DNA of 64,000 nucleotides from MH13 sp042140245 (GCF_042140245.1 NZ_CP159483.1:2604001-2668000); one strand, 5' to 3'. Counted from the first letter of the stretch, positions 1-8,867 are shown. Program-made: numbers and translations. The notes: a model not told the origin generated them from the letters alone.

Positions 1-182
1 GCCGTGTGGATTTTGTCCGCCTGACTGGCCCTGACATGGCCTATGAAATTGCGCTTGATGGCGGACCGTCCGTGCGCGCGCTCATCGACCGTCATGACCA
101 TATCCAGCTTGATGTTGGCGACCAGGTCTATGTGTCGGTGCGCGACAAGGATGGCTGCAAACCCGTGCTTGGCGCTCTGTGA
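1..182 (+). CDS. ABC transporter ATP-binding protein, C-terminal end (partial)
   Basis: Only the last 59 codons are in the window; the reading frame is open from base 3 to the TGA at 180-182. The peptide (RVDFVRLTGPDMAYEIALDG near its start, then IQLDVGDQVYVSVRDKDG) has the beta-rich pattern of the TOBE domain that closes PotA/CysA-type importer ATPases. The next gene is an ABC permease whose ATG overlaps this stop (TGATG), so the two are translationally coupled in one importer operon. The substrate cannot be read from this fragment; the downstream permeases resemble polyamine/opine-type systems. The 5' part, with the Walker motifs, lies outside the window. Confidence 0.8.
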   Translation, partial: RVDFVRLTGPDMAYEIALDGGPSVRALIDRHDHIQLDVGDQVYVSVRDKDGCKPVLGAL

Positions 183-1069
183 TGATTGCCGGCGCGCTTG
201 AACGGTTCAAAGAGTGGAAAGGGGTTTGGCCGGCTGTGCCAGCCTTTGTTTTCCTAACGGTTTTCTTCATCGCCCCGATGGCGGTGCTTTTCTCGTTCGG
301 GTTCACCACCATCGAGCGTGGCCAAGTGATGGGAACCGGCTTCACGCTGCAGTATCTCACCGAAACGCTGCAGGATGATCTGTTTTGGCGGGTTTGGTGG
401 AAGTCCTTTTATGTCGGCGTGATTTCCACGGTTGTTTGTCTTTTGCTCGCTTACCCGGTTGCCTATGTCTACACGCTGGTTGGCCGCCGCGCCCAGATGC
501 TCATTCTCATTCTCACCATCGCCCCGCTTTTGACCAGCGCGATTGTGCGCACCTACGCTTGGCTCGTCATCCTGGGCGGGCGGCGTGGTGTGATCAACTC
601 AGCTCTCATCGAGCTTGGGATCATCACCCGGCCTATTCGCATGCTGAACACTGATTTTGCTGTGATTGTTGGCATGACGCAGGTCCATCTGCCATTCATG
701 ATCTTGCCGCTCATCACCGTGCTCGCCATGCGTGACCGCAATCTAGAAGCGGCGTCGTTGGGCATGGGCGCAAGCCGCGTTCAAACCTTTTTCCGCGTGG
801 TGCTCCCGATGAGTGTGCCGGGCATCGTCGCCGGCCTGACAATCGTCTTCGCGCTCTCCTACACCAACTTCATCATTCCGCAGCTTCTTGGTGGCGGTGC
901 CTACACGACGCTTGCAGTGCAAGTGTACGAGTCTATCGTGGTGATCCTGGATTGGAGCAAGGGTGCGATGTTGGCATTGTTGCTGCTCGGCAGCTGTTTC
1001 GTCTTCATCATGCTGATTGGCTTGGTCGGCAATCGCCTCATGAAGTGGATGGAGCCCGCTAAATCATGA
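182..1069 (+). CDS. ABC transporter permease, PotB-like
   Basis: 295-residue inner-membrane permease of the binding-protein-dependent transport family. Around six hydrophobic helices are visible, the first at about residues 15-38. The cytoplasmic loop that docks on the ATPase (EAA loop) is present as NLEAASLGMGASRVQTFFRV. ATG at 182 overlaps the upstream stop; a GTG at 179 would add one residue. It overlaps the next permease by 4 bp (ATGA). It probably forms a heterodimer with the following gene in a polyamine- or opine-type importer. The family call is firm, the substrate unknown; neighbouring deacetylase and racemase genes suggest a nitrogenous organic compound. Confidence 0.88.
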   Translation: MIAGALERFKEWKGVWPAVPAFVFLTVFFIAPMAVLFSFGFTTIERGQVMGTGFTLQYLTETLQDDLFWRVWWKSFYVGVISTVVCLLLAYPVAYVYTLVGRRAQMLILILTIAPLLTSAIVRTYAWLVILGGRRGVINSALIELGIITRPIRMLNTDFAVIVGMTQVHLPFMILPLITVLAMRDRNLEAASLGMGASRVQTFFRVVLPMSVPGIVAGLTIVFALSYTNFIIPQLLGGGAYTTLAVQVYESIVVILDWSKGAMLALLLLGSCFVFIMLIGLVGNRLMKWMEPAKS

Positions 1070-1938
1070 GCATTGCCGAGCCCGCATCACCAACAGACAC
1101 TGCTGCGTCGGCACGCGCGCTGCCACAAGCGGCAGGCTCACGCTGGCTTGATCATCTCGGAACAGCGGTCATGGTGACGTTGGCAGTCTTCGCCTTGCTG
1201 TTGCTGGTCTTGCCGAGCCTGATCGTGATCGCGATTTCCTTCACCGAGACGCGCTACATCACGTTCCCACCTCAGGGGTTCACGTTGCACTGGTACGCCG
1301 ATTTGTTTGGTCGCCAGCAGATCATCGACTCGGCGATCACCAGCCTCCAGGTGGCCGGAGCGGCTACGGCGATAGCTTTGAGCTTTGCCATTCCGGCCGC
1401 CTATTCGCTTGTCCGAGGGCGTTATCCAGGCAAGGCCTTCGCTTCAGCTTTGATCGTCGCGCCGCAGATGATCCCTGGCATGGTGATAGGCGTCGCGCTG
1501 CTATTCTTCGGCGCGTTTATCGCGTTCCGGCAATCCAATCTGATGCTTGTTCTTGGCCTGACGGTTTTCTGCATGCCGTTTGCCGTGCGCATCGTGATGG
1601 CCCGCCTGGCCCAATTGGATCCGGCCCTTGAAGAAGCCTCTTTGTCGATGGGGGCGAGCAAGTTTCGCACGTTCACCAGCATCACGGTGCGGCAGTTGAC
1701 CGGCTCGATCGCTGCCGCTGCGGCATTTGTGTTCATCGAGTTCTTCGACAATCTCACCGTTGCACTTTTCACATCATCCCCGCGTTCGCGTCCTCTCGCA
1801 GTGGAGCTTTACAATCTCGTCCAGTTCGACAGCAGCCCGATGGTGGCAGCGCTTTCGAGCTTGGAAATTCTGCTGGCGTTCCTCATCATGATCGTGTTGT
1901 CGCGCACCATGGGGCTTGAGCGTTTGGCCAAGCAGTGA
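1066..1938 (+). CDS. ABC transporter permease, PotC-like
   Basis: 290-residue second permease of the same importer. An N-terminal cytoplasmic tail of about 30 residues precedes the first membrane helix (residues ~34-58). The EAA loop appears as PALEEASLSMGASKFRTF. Usual length for PotC-type permeases is 260-290, so the tail is slightly long. It starts by a 4-bp overlap with the previous permease and its TGA overlaps the ATG of the deacetylase gene, so transporter and enzyme are in one transcription unit. No periplasmic binding protein is in view; it is probably upstream of the window. Confidence 0.88.
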   Translation: MSIAEPASPTDTAASARALPQAAGSRWLDHLGTAVMVTLAVFALLLLVLPSLIVIAISFTETRYITFPPQGFTLHWYADLFGRQQIIDSAITSLQVAGAATAIALSFAIPAAYSLVRGRYPGKAFASALIVAPQMIPGMVIGVALLFFGAFIAFRQSNLMLVLGLTVFCMPFAVRIVMARLAQLDPALEEASLSMGASKFRTFTSITVRQLTGSIAAAAAFVFIEFFDNLTVALFTSSPRSRPLAVELYNLVQFDSSPMVAALSSLEILLAFLIMIVLSRTMGLERLAKQ

Positions 1939-2834
1939 TGGATGCCTCCCGCGACCTCATCGGTTATGGCGGGCAGACGCCCGATATCCTTTGGCCGAAC
2001 GGGTCGCGTTTGGCTGTCTCGTTGGTTGTGAACTTCGAAGAGGGTGCCGAACGGCAGGTTGGCGACGGCGACGCGGTTTCTGAACCCATGGGAGAGGTGA
2101 TGAGCGTGGTCGCGCCTGGCACACGCGACATGGGTCAGGAACAGATATTTGCCTATGGTATGCGCGCTGGGTTCTGGCGGTTCATGGATGTGTTGTCGCA
2201 TTATGAGTTTCTAGCGACCTTTTTCTGTTGTGGACAGGCGGTCGAGCGCGCGCCGGAGCTTGCCAAGCAGATCACGGACCAGGGTCATGAGGCGGCGTGC
2301 CATGGGTGGCGATGGCGCCCGCAGGCCGACTACCAAACAGCCGAAGAGGAAGCTGCTGACCTTGATAGGGCCGTCGCGGCTATTGAGGCTGCAACGAGAC
2401 GCAAACCAGTTGGGTTCTTCTGCCGTGGCAGCGAGAGCGTGTGGACTCGCAGCCTTCTCGCTGAACGCGGCTTTCTCTACACGTCTAACTCTTTTGACGA
2501 TGATCTACCCTATGCGGACATCGATCATCCAGACTTGCTCGTTGTTCCTTACGCCTTGGACAGCAACGATATGAAGTTCTTCCACCCCAACGGGTTTGTC
2601 CGCTCGCGAGACATGGAAGACTATGTTGAGGACGCACTGGCTACGTTGCTGCGGGAGGCAGAGGCAGGCCAAAGCCGACTGCTCAACATTGGCTTTCATT
2701 TGCGCATTTGCGGGAGGCCCGCCCGATTTCAGGCGGTCTGGAACATTTTGAAATTGCTCAAGCGCCATGAGGATCGCATTTGGGTCGCGACACGTGAGGA
2801 TATCGCCCGCGCGTTTTTGGCGGCTCGTTCGTAA
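1938..2834 (+). CDS. Polysaccharide deacetylase-fold amidohydrolase (PuuE/allantoinase-like)
   Basis: 298 residues. The opening (DLIGYGGQTPDILWPNGSR, then VVNFEEGAER) matches the PuuE-type allantoinase branch of the NodB/polysaccharide deacetylase family, in which the classical metal-binding Asp-Asp becomes N-x-E-E-G. The histidine motif is HGWRWRPQ, also typical of this branch. Such enzymes open cyclic amides or hydrolyse C-N bonds in the cytoplasm; no signal peptide is seen, consistent with a small-molecule substrate. ATG 1938 (TGATG overlap) is preferred to GTG 1935. A paralogue is encoded at 3486-4364 on the other strand. Real allantoinase activity is not established. Confidence 0.82.
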   Translation: MDASRDLIGYGGQTPDILWPNGSRLAVSLVVNFEEGAERQVGDGDAVSEPMGEVMSVVAPGTRDMGQEQIFAYGMRAGFWRFMDVLSHYEFLATFFCCGQAVERAPELAKQITDQGHEAACHGWRWRPQADYQTAEEEAADLDRAVAAIEAATRRKPVGFFCRGSESVWTRSLLAERGFLYTSNSFDDDLPYADIDHPDLLVVPYALDSNDMKFFHPNGFVRSRDMEDYVEDALATLLREAEAGQSRLLNIGFHLRICGRPARFQAVWNILKLLKRHEDRIWVATREDIARAFLAARS

Positions 2835-2841
2835 GCTGACG

Positions 2842-3489
2842 ATGCAACGCTCCATCCTGCTCATCAATCCCAACAGCAATGCGCAGACCACCAGCGCCAT
2901 GGTGGAGATTGCAGGTGAGGCGGCCAAGACCAGCACCATTCATGGTGTGACCATGATAGGCGTGCCGCCGATCATCACGACACCTGACGCGTTGGATCAG
3001 GCGGCCGAAGCCGTGTCCCAAACGCCCATCGATAACAACTATGGCGCTGTCGTCGTTGCAGCTTTCGGTGATCCCGGTCTTGATCGCTTGCGTGCGCGTT
3101 TGCCAGTGCCAGTGGTCGGCATTGCCGAAGCCAGCCTTCTTGAAGCCGGTCAGAACAGGCGATTGTTCAGCATAGCGACGACCACGCCAGCGCTTGGTCC
3201 GCGTATCACCCAAAAAGCCACGCAGTTGGGGCTGACGGCCGAATGTGTGTCGGTGCGGTTCACCAAAGGAGACCCTTTTGTGGTGATGGCAGACACAGAC
3301 CGTTTGGTGGAAGCGCTTGCCAAGACGATCGATCAGTGTGTTGGCGATGGGGCAGAGGCAGTTGTGATCGGAGGCGGGCCATTGGCGAAGGCCGCGCGCG
3401 TTTTGAAACCGCACTTTGATGTACCAATTATCGAGCCGATCGTTAGCGCGGTTGCCTTGGCCGAAGCACGGATCGACACCGCGGGTTAG
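2842..3489 (+). CDS. Asp/Glu/hydantoin racemase-family protein lacking both catalytic cysteines
   Basis: 215 residues starting at ATG 2842, just after the deacetylase stop; a longer in-frame start would overlap that gene and lacks support. The fold is recognisable from LLINPNSN at the N-terminus, AAFGDPGL at 73-80 and VVIGGGPLA at 174-182. In hydantoin/allantoin racemases these two motifs carry the catalytic cysteines (CFGDPG and LGC). Here they are Ala74 and Gly178, and the two remaining cysteines (Cys135, Cys166) lie elsewhere. A two-base racemase mechanism is therefore unlikely; a lyase, isomerase or binding role is possible. Its TAG shares bases with the stop of the convergent deacetylase gene. 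Confidence 0.75.
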   Translation: MQRSILLINPNSNAQTTSAMVEIAGEAAKTSTIHGVTMIGVPPIITTPDALDQAAEAVSQTPIDNNYGAVVVAAFGDPGLDRLRARLPVPVVGIAEASLLEAGQNRRLFSIATTTPALGPRITQKATQLGLTAECVSVRFTKGDPFVVMADTDRLVEALAKTIDQCVGDGAEAVVIGGGPLAKAARVLKPHFDVPIIEPIVSAVALAEARIDTAG

Positions 3490-4364
3490 CCTGCAACGTT
3501 CAACCAGTGCTCAGCGATTTGCCGACGCGAGGCGATCCAGGCGCTGCCGCGAGCCTTGATTCCGTCGAGGATCTGGTCGAGCGCCACAATGCGCGCGGGG
3601 CGTCCAAGAATGCGCAGATGCAGTCCTATCGAAAGCACAGATGGTGTTTCTTCGGTGAGCAGCCGGTCGTAGGCGGCCAAGCAGTAGCGGGAGAAATCCT
3701 CTGCATGGATGAACCCACCGCCCGGTTGAAACCGCATGTCGTTGGTGTCGAAGGCGTAGGGCAGGATCACGTGTCGCCCCTCCGCGTCGTCCAAGATCAC
3801 GGGAAGATCATCATCATAAGCGTCGGAATCGTAAAGAAAGCCGCCATGTTCGCGCAGCAGGTTGCGGGTGTTTGGCGTCGATGCTGATCGTGTATGCCAT
3901 CCAACCGGTGCGGTGCCTGCAACTTCCTCCAGCGTTGCGTAGGTCTTGGCGATGACCTCACACTCACTTGCGCGGTCCATATGCGCATGGGTTTCCCAGC
4001 GCCAGCCGTGACAGGCGATTTCGTGGCCTCGTTGAACAGCATCCTGGATCAGCCATGGGCAGGTCTCGGCGGCACGCCCGCATGTTGAGAAAGTCGCTAA
4101 TACGCCATGTTTCTCCAATGCTTGCACGATACGCCAGTAGCCTTTGCGCGGCCCGTAGGCATAGTGGCTGTCCATACATGGATCGGGTGTGCCGACCACC
4201 TCTTCACGCGCCTCATACACGCTTTCATTGCGCTCATCGCCTGCGGTGAGGGAAAGCTGCGCCCCTTCTTCCACATTGACGACAAAGGAAACGGCTACCC
4301 GTGATCCGTTGGGCCAGGTCACGCCGGGTGGGTTTGAGCCGTAGCCGAAGAAGTCGCGCGGCAT
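3486..4364 (-). CDS. Polysaccharide deacetylase-fold amidohydrolase (PuuE/allantoinase-like), second copy
   Basis: 292 residues; last gene of the minus-strand operon. It begins with DFFGYGSNPPGVTWPNGSR and continues VVNVEEGAQLSL, the PuuE signature with N-x-E-E-G in place of the NodB Asp pair. HGWRWETHAHMD supplies the histidine region. It is a clear paralogue of the protein at 1938-2834 (shared YGSNPP/YGGQTP, DDDLP, YAFDTNDMRF/YALDSNDMKF motifs) yet faces the other way, so both operons appear to need the same type of chemistry. It is 12 bp downstream of the amidohydrolase gene. Cytoplasmic, no signal peptide. Substrate unknown; allantoin-like ureides or cyclic imides are family-typical. Confidence 0.82.
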   Translation of the reverse strand: MPRDFFGYGSNPPGVTWPNGSRVAVSFVVNVEEGAQLSLTAGDERNESVYEAREEVVGTPDPCMDSHYAYGPRKGYWRIVQALEKHGVLATFSTCGRAAETCPWLIQDAVQRGHEIACHGWRWETHAHMDRASECEVIAKTYATLEEVAGTAPVGWHTRSASTPNTRNLLREHGGFLYDSDAYDDDLPVILDDAEGRHVILPYAFDTNDMRFQPGGGFIHAEDFSRYCLAAYDRLLTEETPSVLSIGLHLRILGRPARIVALDQILDGIKARGSAWIASRRQIAEHWLNVAG

Positions 4365-4376
4365 GATGCAGTCTTT

Positions 4377-5888
4377 CTAAAACTGGGCGGGATCGTGGGT
4401 GTAGTGCTCGTCATAGAAGGCTCGCACATGGGGCAGCATGTCGTGCGCCAAGGCCTTCATGGCGGCTTCATCCTCCGTAAGCGGTTCGGCCAGGCGCTCG
4501 GCGATCTCGGATAAGACTGCGTCTTTGTCGACATGGGTGAACAACCCATCGGCGTAGACGACATCGCCTGCGATCATCACCTGCTTGACGGCGTTGGTTT
4601 TAACGCGGTGGAGAAGAACCTCGATTGGACCTTGAGCAGGGTCCTGATGCGGCCAGGTGATCGTCTTCCAATCGAGTATGACCAGGTCTGCTTGCGCCCC
4701 TATGCCCAGATGGCCAATGGACGTGCTGAAGGGCGTCGTGCTGGCGCCGTGGGTTGTTGCCATCTTCAGAACACTGGACGCGCTGGGGGCAGCGGAGGCA
4801 AGGCCGGGTTCGCGATGCGCGCGCATGACAAGGCGCATCTCGGACAGCATATCGCGGTCGTCATTGATGCCTGCCTCATCGATGCCAATAGCAACGGGAA
4901 CACCGCGAGCGAGAAGCGCATTGACCGGGGCCTTGCCGCTCTTCAACCGCATGTTCGAGCTACAGTTGTGGCACACATGACAGCCGCGATCCGCGCAGAG
5001 TTCAATGTCAGCTTCGCTCATCCAGACACCATGACCGATGGTCATCTTCGGGCTCAGGAGCCCCATCTCATCAAAGGCTGTGAGGGCCGAGCCGCCCGTA
5101 CGCTTGGCGGCGTATTGCTTTTGGTAGGGCGTTTCCAAGATGTGCGCATGCAAATGGGCGCCGCTTTTTCTTGCAAGGTCCGCGGTTGCTTGAAGCGCGT
5201 CATCGCTAAGCCAGTGGAGGTTTGACGGCGCCAGTTGGGCGCTCTGCTTCAGTTTGCCGTCCGTCATCGATGTCAAATCGTCGTACAGTGCCAACTGGTC
5301 GGTGAACGGCACCTTGTAGGCTTCAAAATAGGCTGCGAGATGCGGTCGCAGGCGCTCAGGCAGGCGATTCAAAAACGTATCATCATCCAGATAAACCAGC
5401 CGGTTCTGGTCACGCAGTGCCATGGAGAACGACACCCGCATGCCGATCTCATCATAGGCCGACAAGATCTCTTTGGATGTCTTGTAAAGACCGTTCAGGC
5501 CGCCTGGCGCACGGCTGTGAAGATGTTGAACCGTCGTTACGCCTGATGCGATCATCTCAAAGGCTGAGTAGAGTGTATCGAGATAAGGCGCGACCGCACG
5601 CAACCCCAAGCGGCTCGCAAACCAGAGCTCTAACGGGTGATCAGCTGAGCCCAGCTGAAAAGGCGTCAAGCCAACATGATGGTGGGCGTTGATGAGCCCT
5701 GGAATGACCAAATCCTGACCGCTTCCGACCGGCTCGGCGTCAGGGTGTTCTGCGACCAAATCATCAGCATCGCCGATCTTGGCAACCGCACCGTCGACGA
5801 CGAGCAAGGCGCTCTGTTCGTAAATCATGGGCGTGTCCCCATCAAACCCCTCCAGTAGCCAACGCGCGCGAACGATGGATTTGCTCAC
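4377..5888 (-). CDS. Amidohydrolase-superfamily deaminase/hydrolase
   Basis: 503 residues of the cytosine-deaminase/TrzN/8-oxoguanine-deaminase branch. Metal ligands visible: NAHHHVG early in the barrel, then HLHAHILET, IGHGVW and IGIDEAG, which supply the HxH, His, His and Asp of a mononuclear metal centre. A GTG start at 5888 is chosen because GGAG sits just upstream and it follows the kinase stop by one base; the frame continues upstream but would run through the kinase gene. Enzymes of this group remove amino or chloro groups from heteroaromatic rings or hydrolyse cyclic amidines. Operon partners (PfkB kinase, SIS isomerase, BtpA) suggest a modified nucleoside or amino-sugar derivative. 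Family firm, reaction inferred. Confidence 0.85.
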   Translation of the reverse strand: MSKSIVRARWLLEGFDGDTPMIYEQSALLVVDGAVAKIGDADDLVAEHPDAEPVGSGQDLVIPGLINAHHHVGLTPFQLGSADHPLELWFASRLGLRAVAPYLDTLYSAFEMIASGVTTVQHLHSRAPGGLNGLYKTSKEILSAYDEIGMRVSFSMALRDQNRLVYLDDDTFLNRLPERLRPHLAAYFEAYKVPFTDQLALYDDLTSMTDGKLKQSAQLAPSNLHWLSDDALQATADLARKSGAHLHAHILETPYQKQYAAKRTGGSALTAFDEMGLLSPKMTIGHGVWMSEADIELCADRGCHVCHNCSSNMRLKSGKAPVNALLARGVPVAIGIDEAGINDDRDMLSEMRLVMRAHREPGLASAAPSASSVLKMATTHGASTTPFSTSIGHLGIGAQADLVILDWKTITWPHQDPAQGPIEVLLHRVKTNAVKQVMIAGDVVYADGLFTHVDKDAVLSEIAERLAEPLTEDEAAMKALAHDMLPHVRAFYDEHYTHDPAQF

Positions 5889-5889
5889 G

Positions 5890-6855
5890 TTAAGCTCCGT
5901 CGCTTGGACGCAAGCGATGCACGCCGTCAGGTTCCAGCACGAAGTGGGTTTGCGACCGCCACCGTTCGTAGCGCTGCGCGATGACATTTGAAGGTGTTGT
6001 CAGCAATGGATCAACACCATAGCCGCTTACGGTCACTGATGCGGCGACCGCCCCAGCCAGGGCGGCGCACTCCGGCGCTTCGCCAGCCATCATGGCCATA
6101 AAAGCCCCACAAAAGCTGTCGCCGGCGCCAGTGGTATCAACAACCATGTCACCATCAAAAACGGGTATCTCAAAGCTCGCGTCGCGCTCCTTGTCATAAA
6201 GGTAGGCGCCGTTGGCACCTAGCTTGATGATCACAAGTCTTGGACCGAGCTTTGCGAACTGCCTCGCAGCCTTTGGCCAGTCGCGAAGCCCTGTTAGGCG
6301 GACGACTTCTTCCTCACTTGGCATGAAGATGTCGGTCTTGGCGATCATTGCCTCCAGGCGGCTTTCATTGCCAAAAATGTAGTCTTCTTGAGGATCGAGC
6401 GCGACGAGAGTGTCCGGCCTAGCGCTTAAGTGCCCGATTAGGCTTTCTTGCGCTGGTAAGGCCATAGCCAACACAAGAAAGCGGTTGGCGTCCAAGAATG
6501 CGGGGGGGATATCACGGGCAAACGGGGAGAGAACGTCGAAGTGGTCCGGGTTGCTGTAGAGCGTCCATTCGCGACTGCCATCGGCTTTGTAGTCGACGCG
6601 GTTGTGCAGGTTGGGCACGTCACGCTGCGGCATGCCGGCGAGGGATAGGCCAAGTTCTTCAAGCCGCGCGAGGATGTCGGGCGGCATATCATTGCCGATC
6701 GGTGCCACCAGTTCACTGGCCTGTTCGAAGGCGCGCGCTGCGAGCGTCGCGTAGAGTGCGTCTCCGCCCGTGCAGCCGTCGCGCCTCTGGCCATCGGCCA
6801 GCACCACATCGTCAATGGTGAAATTGCCGAAGCAGACCAGCGAAGGATCAATCAT
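5890..6855 (-). CDS. PfkB-family sugar/nucleoside kinase
   Basis: 321 residues. The C-terminal signature VVDTTGAGDSFCGAFMA (residues 238-254) carries the anion hole and catalytic base Asp246; N-terminal elements CFGNFTIDD and the Gly-Gly at 30-31 form the sugar site. Members phosphorylate ribose, fructose, nucleosides or keto-deoxy acids with ATP. ATG 6855 is used; the six-codon longer frame overlaps the SIS gene more and lacks a ribosome site. It overlaps the SIS gene stop by 8 bp and precedes the amidohydrolase start by one base, so all are co-translated. Probably phosphorylates the sugar moiety of the compound handled by this operon. Confidence 0.88.
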   Translation of the reverse strand: MIDPSLVCFGNFTIDDVVLADGQRRDGCTGGDALYATLAARAFEQASELVAPIGNDMPPDILARLEELGLSLAGMPQRDVPNLHNRVDYKADGSREWTLYSNPDHFDVLSPFARDIPPAFLDANRFLVLAMALPAQESLIGHLSARPDTLVALDPQEDYIFGNESRLEAMIAKTDIFMPSEEEVVRLTGLRDWPKAARQFAKLGPRLVIIKLGANGAYLYDKERDASFEIPVFDGDMVVDTTGAGDSFCGAFMAMMAGEAPECAALAGAVAASVTVSGYGVDPLLTTPSNVIAQRYERWRSQTHFVLEPDGVHRLRPSDGA

Positions 6856-8038
6856 TGGCGCTCGCCGCTTCAAACTCTTTGAGCGCCATGTGCACGGCCA
6901 GGACCTGCACGGGAAGGCTGTAGATGAGGCTGGAAAGCTCTTCGCTCACCGGCGGCATGACAAAGCTTTGCTCGCACTCGCCAGCAAGAAGGGTGTTGCT
7001 TGCATCGAGAATCCCGAAAGGACGTCCATGCCAGACTTTCGTTCGCCGCGCTGTGTCGAGCGCACGTGACTGCAACGGTCCTGATGGCGCAACGATGAAC
7101 AGAGGCTCGCCTGGCTTGATCGACGTGTAGTGGTGAAATTCTTCCAAGGGGATCGCTAGAGCGTGACCTGAGGTGCATTCCTTGATCTTCGCAGCACCGA
7201 AGCGTGCTGCTGCGTTGGACGGACCTGCGCCTGTGAAAAGCACCATGGGTGCCCCGGATAGTTCATGGGCGAGCGTCTCGACGCCCGAACCAATCGTTTC
7301 CAGAACCTTGGAGATCGTGGCGGGCATGGTATCCAATTCCTGCTGCCAGTGGGTGATGCGATCGCCGGTCAGCCCCTTGGCCGCGCCGATGTCGAGCGCC
7401 AACTGAGCAAGCAGCGCGATCGCCGCCGTGCTGGACTGAGTTGGCCAACCCTTGCGCTGGGCTTCGATCATCAGCGTGTAATCGGATATGTCTGTGATCG
7501 CAGATCCAGCAGTGTTGGTAAGCGCCAACAAGCTTGCGCCTTGCTGTTTGGCCAGCAGCATGCCTTCAAGCGTTCGAGGGGTCCAACCACTGGAACTCAG
7601 ACCAACCACGAGGGTCTGCGCGTCGATGAAGCGGTTCTGATAATAGGCGAGTTCCAAAGCTTGCACCGGCTCGCAAGGAACGCCGGTCATCATCTCCATC
7701 AGGCTGCGCACCGCCTCATGAACGGCCAAGGAGTCGCCGCAACCGGTCATGACAATGCGCGTGAACCCGGTTTTGGCAATGGACTGGGCCGTGGTGCGAA
7801 TGGCCTCGCGATGGCCCTTGACCGTGTTCTCGATGCATGTGGGCTGATCAAGAATTTCCGGCAGCGTGAACCCGACACGGCGTTGTCGTCTGGGGTCATT
7901 TGGATCGTCAGATGGCAGACCAGCGATATGGGCCGACTCTTCCTCGTTGAGACGCGCAATCAAGGCTTGGTCCGTGGCATTCAAGGGGGAATTGTCGCCT
8001 ACCAGTGGCGAAGCCGGGGCAGTTGTTGAAACCGTCAT
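6848..8038 (-). CDS. SIS-domain sugar-phosphate isomerase/aminotransferase-like protein
   Basis: 396 residues with two SIS domains in tandem, like AgaS and the isomerase half of GlmS. Sugar-phosphate loops: VMTGCGDS with following SLAVHEAVRS, VVGLSSSGWTPRTLEG, and in the second half LFTGAGPSNAAARFGAAK followed by an EEFHHYTS segment similar to the GlmS 'E-x-x-H' helix. Expected role: aldose-ketose isomerisation or deamination of an (amino)sugar phosphate in the cytoplasm. It overlaps the BtpA gene by 4 bp and the kinase gene by 8 bp. It lacks the glutaminase domain of GlmS, so it is not a glucosamine synthase. Substrate undetermined. Confidence 0.82.
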   Translation of the reverse strand: MTVSTTAPASPLVGDNSPLNATDQALIARLNEEESAHIAGLPSDDPNDPRRQRRVGFTLPEILDQPTCIENTVKGHREAIRTTAQSIAKTGFTRIVMTGCGDSLAVHEAVRSLMEMMTGVPCEPVQALELAYYQNRFIDAQTLVVGLSSSGWTPRTLEGMLLAKQQGASLLALTNTAGSAITDISDYTLMIEAQRKGWPTQSSTAAIALLAQLALDIGAAKGLTGDRITHWQQELDTMPATISKVLETIGSGVETLAHELSGAPMVLFTGAGPSNAAARFGAAKIKECTSGHALAIPLEEFHHYTSIKPGEPLFIVAPSGPLQSRALDTARRTKVWHGRPFGILDASNTLLAGECEQSFVMPPVSEELSSLIYSLPVQVLAVHMALKEFEAASAND

Positions 8039-8799
8039 GCGTTTGCGTGCTCCATGAATTGGCGAATGCTGGACGGATCCCAGCGATCAAAGGCGTCACG
8101 CGCTGCTCCAGGCCGGACCAGTGATGAGCTGATCACCACGCTGTCACAAACGCTGAGCGCGTCTTGGACATTGTCCTTGGTGATGCTGCCACCGATAAGG
8201 ATCGGCGCCTTCACGCCAAAGCTGCGCGCTTTGGCGATGCGGTCCTTGGTGTCGGCAAAGTTACTTCCTGTGATCACCAGAGCGTCCGCGCCCAACCGTT
8301 CGGTCCAATGAGCGGCCATCTCGCTGGGCACATTTTCCAGCGGCATTGATGTGCGGTCCTGGACGTCGGCGTAGATCTGAATGTCCGGCCGACCAATGGC
8401 ATCGCGGTAGGCAACAGCGTCTGGGCCAAGCGCCTGACGCACACCTTCAGCGTTCACCGCCGCGGCGGCAAAGACTTTCTGGCGGACAAAGGATGCTCCG
8501 CATGCATCGGCGATCGCCAGGGCGGCTTTGGGATCGTGAGCCTGAACGATAATCCCCAGAAACAGGTCGGTAAATTCTCGCTGCACCGCGTGACCAAGGC
8601 TGGCCATGCGTGCGATCGTGCGTTCGCTTGCACAGCCGGACACAACCGTTTCGTCTTGTATCTTGATGGCTTTGATGCCGTTTTCGACAAAGCTTTTTGC
8701 ATTGGAAAGCAAAAAATCTTCATACCATGCCATGCTGCGTACGGAGCCAGCGGTGAAAGCCGGGATTTGAAGCGCAGCAATAACGGGGGGGATAGACAA
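8035..8799 (-). CDS. BtpA/SgcQ family TIM-barrel protein
   Basis: 254 residues, first gene of the minus-strand operon. Family-typical stretches are IKIQDETVVSGCASERT, the middle segment IQIYADVQDRTSMPLE and the phosphate-loop like ILIGGSITKDNVQDAL. BtpA was first named for an effect on photosystem I, but most bacterial members (SgcQ) sit in sugar or nucleoside catabolic operons and have a TIM-barrel fold with a C-terminal phosphate-binding loop. Here the companions are a SIS isomerase, a PfkB kinase and an amidohydrolase, supporting a catabolic role, possibly N-glycosidic cleavage of a phosphorylated nucleoside-like compound (inference). Length is normal for the family. Confidence 0.8.
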   Translation of the reverse strand: MSIPPVIAALQIPAFTAGSVRSMAWYEDFLLSNAKSFVENGIKAIKIQDETVVSGCASERTIARMASLGHAVQREFTDLFLGIIVQAHDPKAALAIADACGASFVRQKVFAAAAVNAEGVRQALGPDAVAYRDAIGRPDIQIYADVQDRTSMPLENVPSEMAAHWTERLGADALVITGSNFADTKDRIAKARSFGVKAPILIGGSITKDNVQDALSVCDSVVISSSLVRPGAARDAFDRWDPSSIRQFMEHANA

Positions 8800-8852
8800 T
8801 TGTTCTCACTTTTCAGATAGTTGGCCGAATGCTGACGCTGATCCGACAAAGC

Positions 8853-8867
8853 GAAGTTGCAAACTTC
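8853..8867. promoter_or_regulatory. Candidate DeoR-type operator (perfect inverted repeat)
   Basis: GAAGTT-GCA-AACTTC is a perfect 6+6 inverted repeat with a 3-bp spacer. It lies in the 125-bp divergent region between the BtpA-headed operon (start 8799) and the DeoR-family regulator (start 8925). Position and symmetry fit a site that represses both directions. Not tested against other copies because the regulon is outside the window. Confidence 0.5.

Noticed and set aside
2758..3414. 218-codon antisense frame over the racemase-like gene
   Set aside because: Shadow frame; His/Arg/Cys-rich with no recognisable domain, and the plus-strand gene has clear homology and operon placement.
4533..5225. 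230-codon plus-strand frame opposite the amidohydrolase gene
   Set aside because: Shadow of a gene with all metal ligands; composition typical of a reverse frame.
7265..8029. 254-codon plus-strand frame opposite the SIS gene
   Set aside because: The opposite strand encodes two SIS domains with clear loops; this frame has no motif and no ribosome site.
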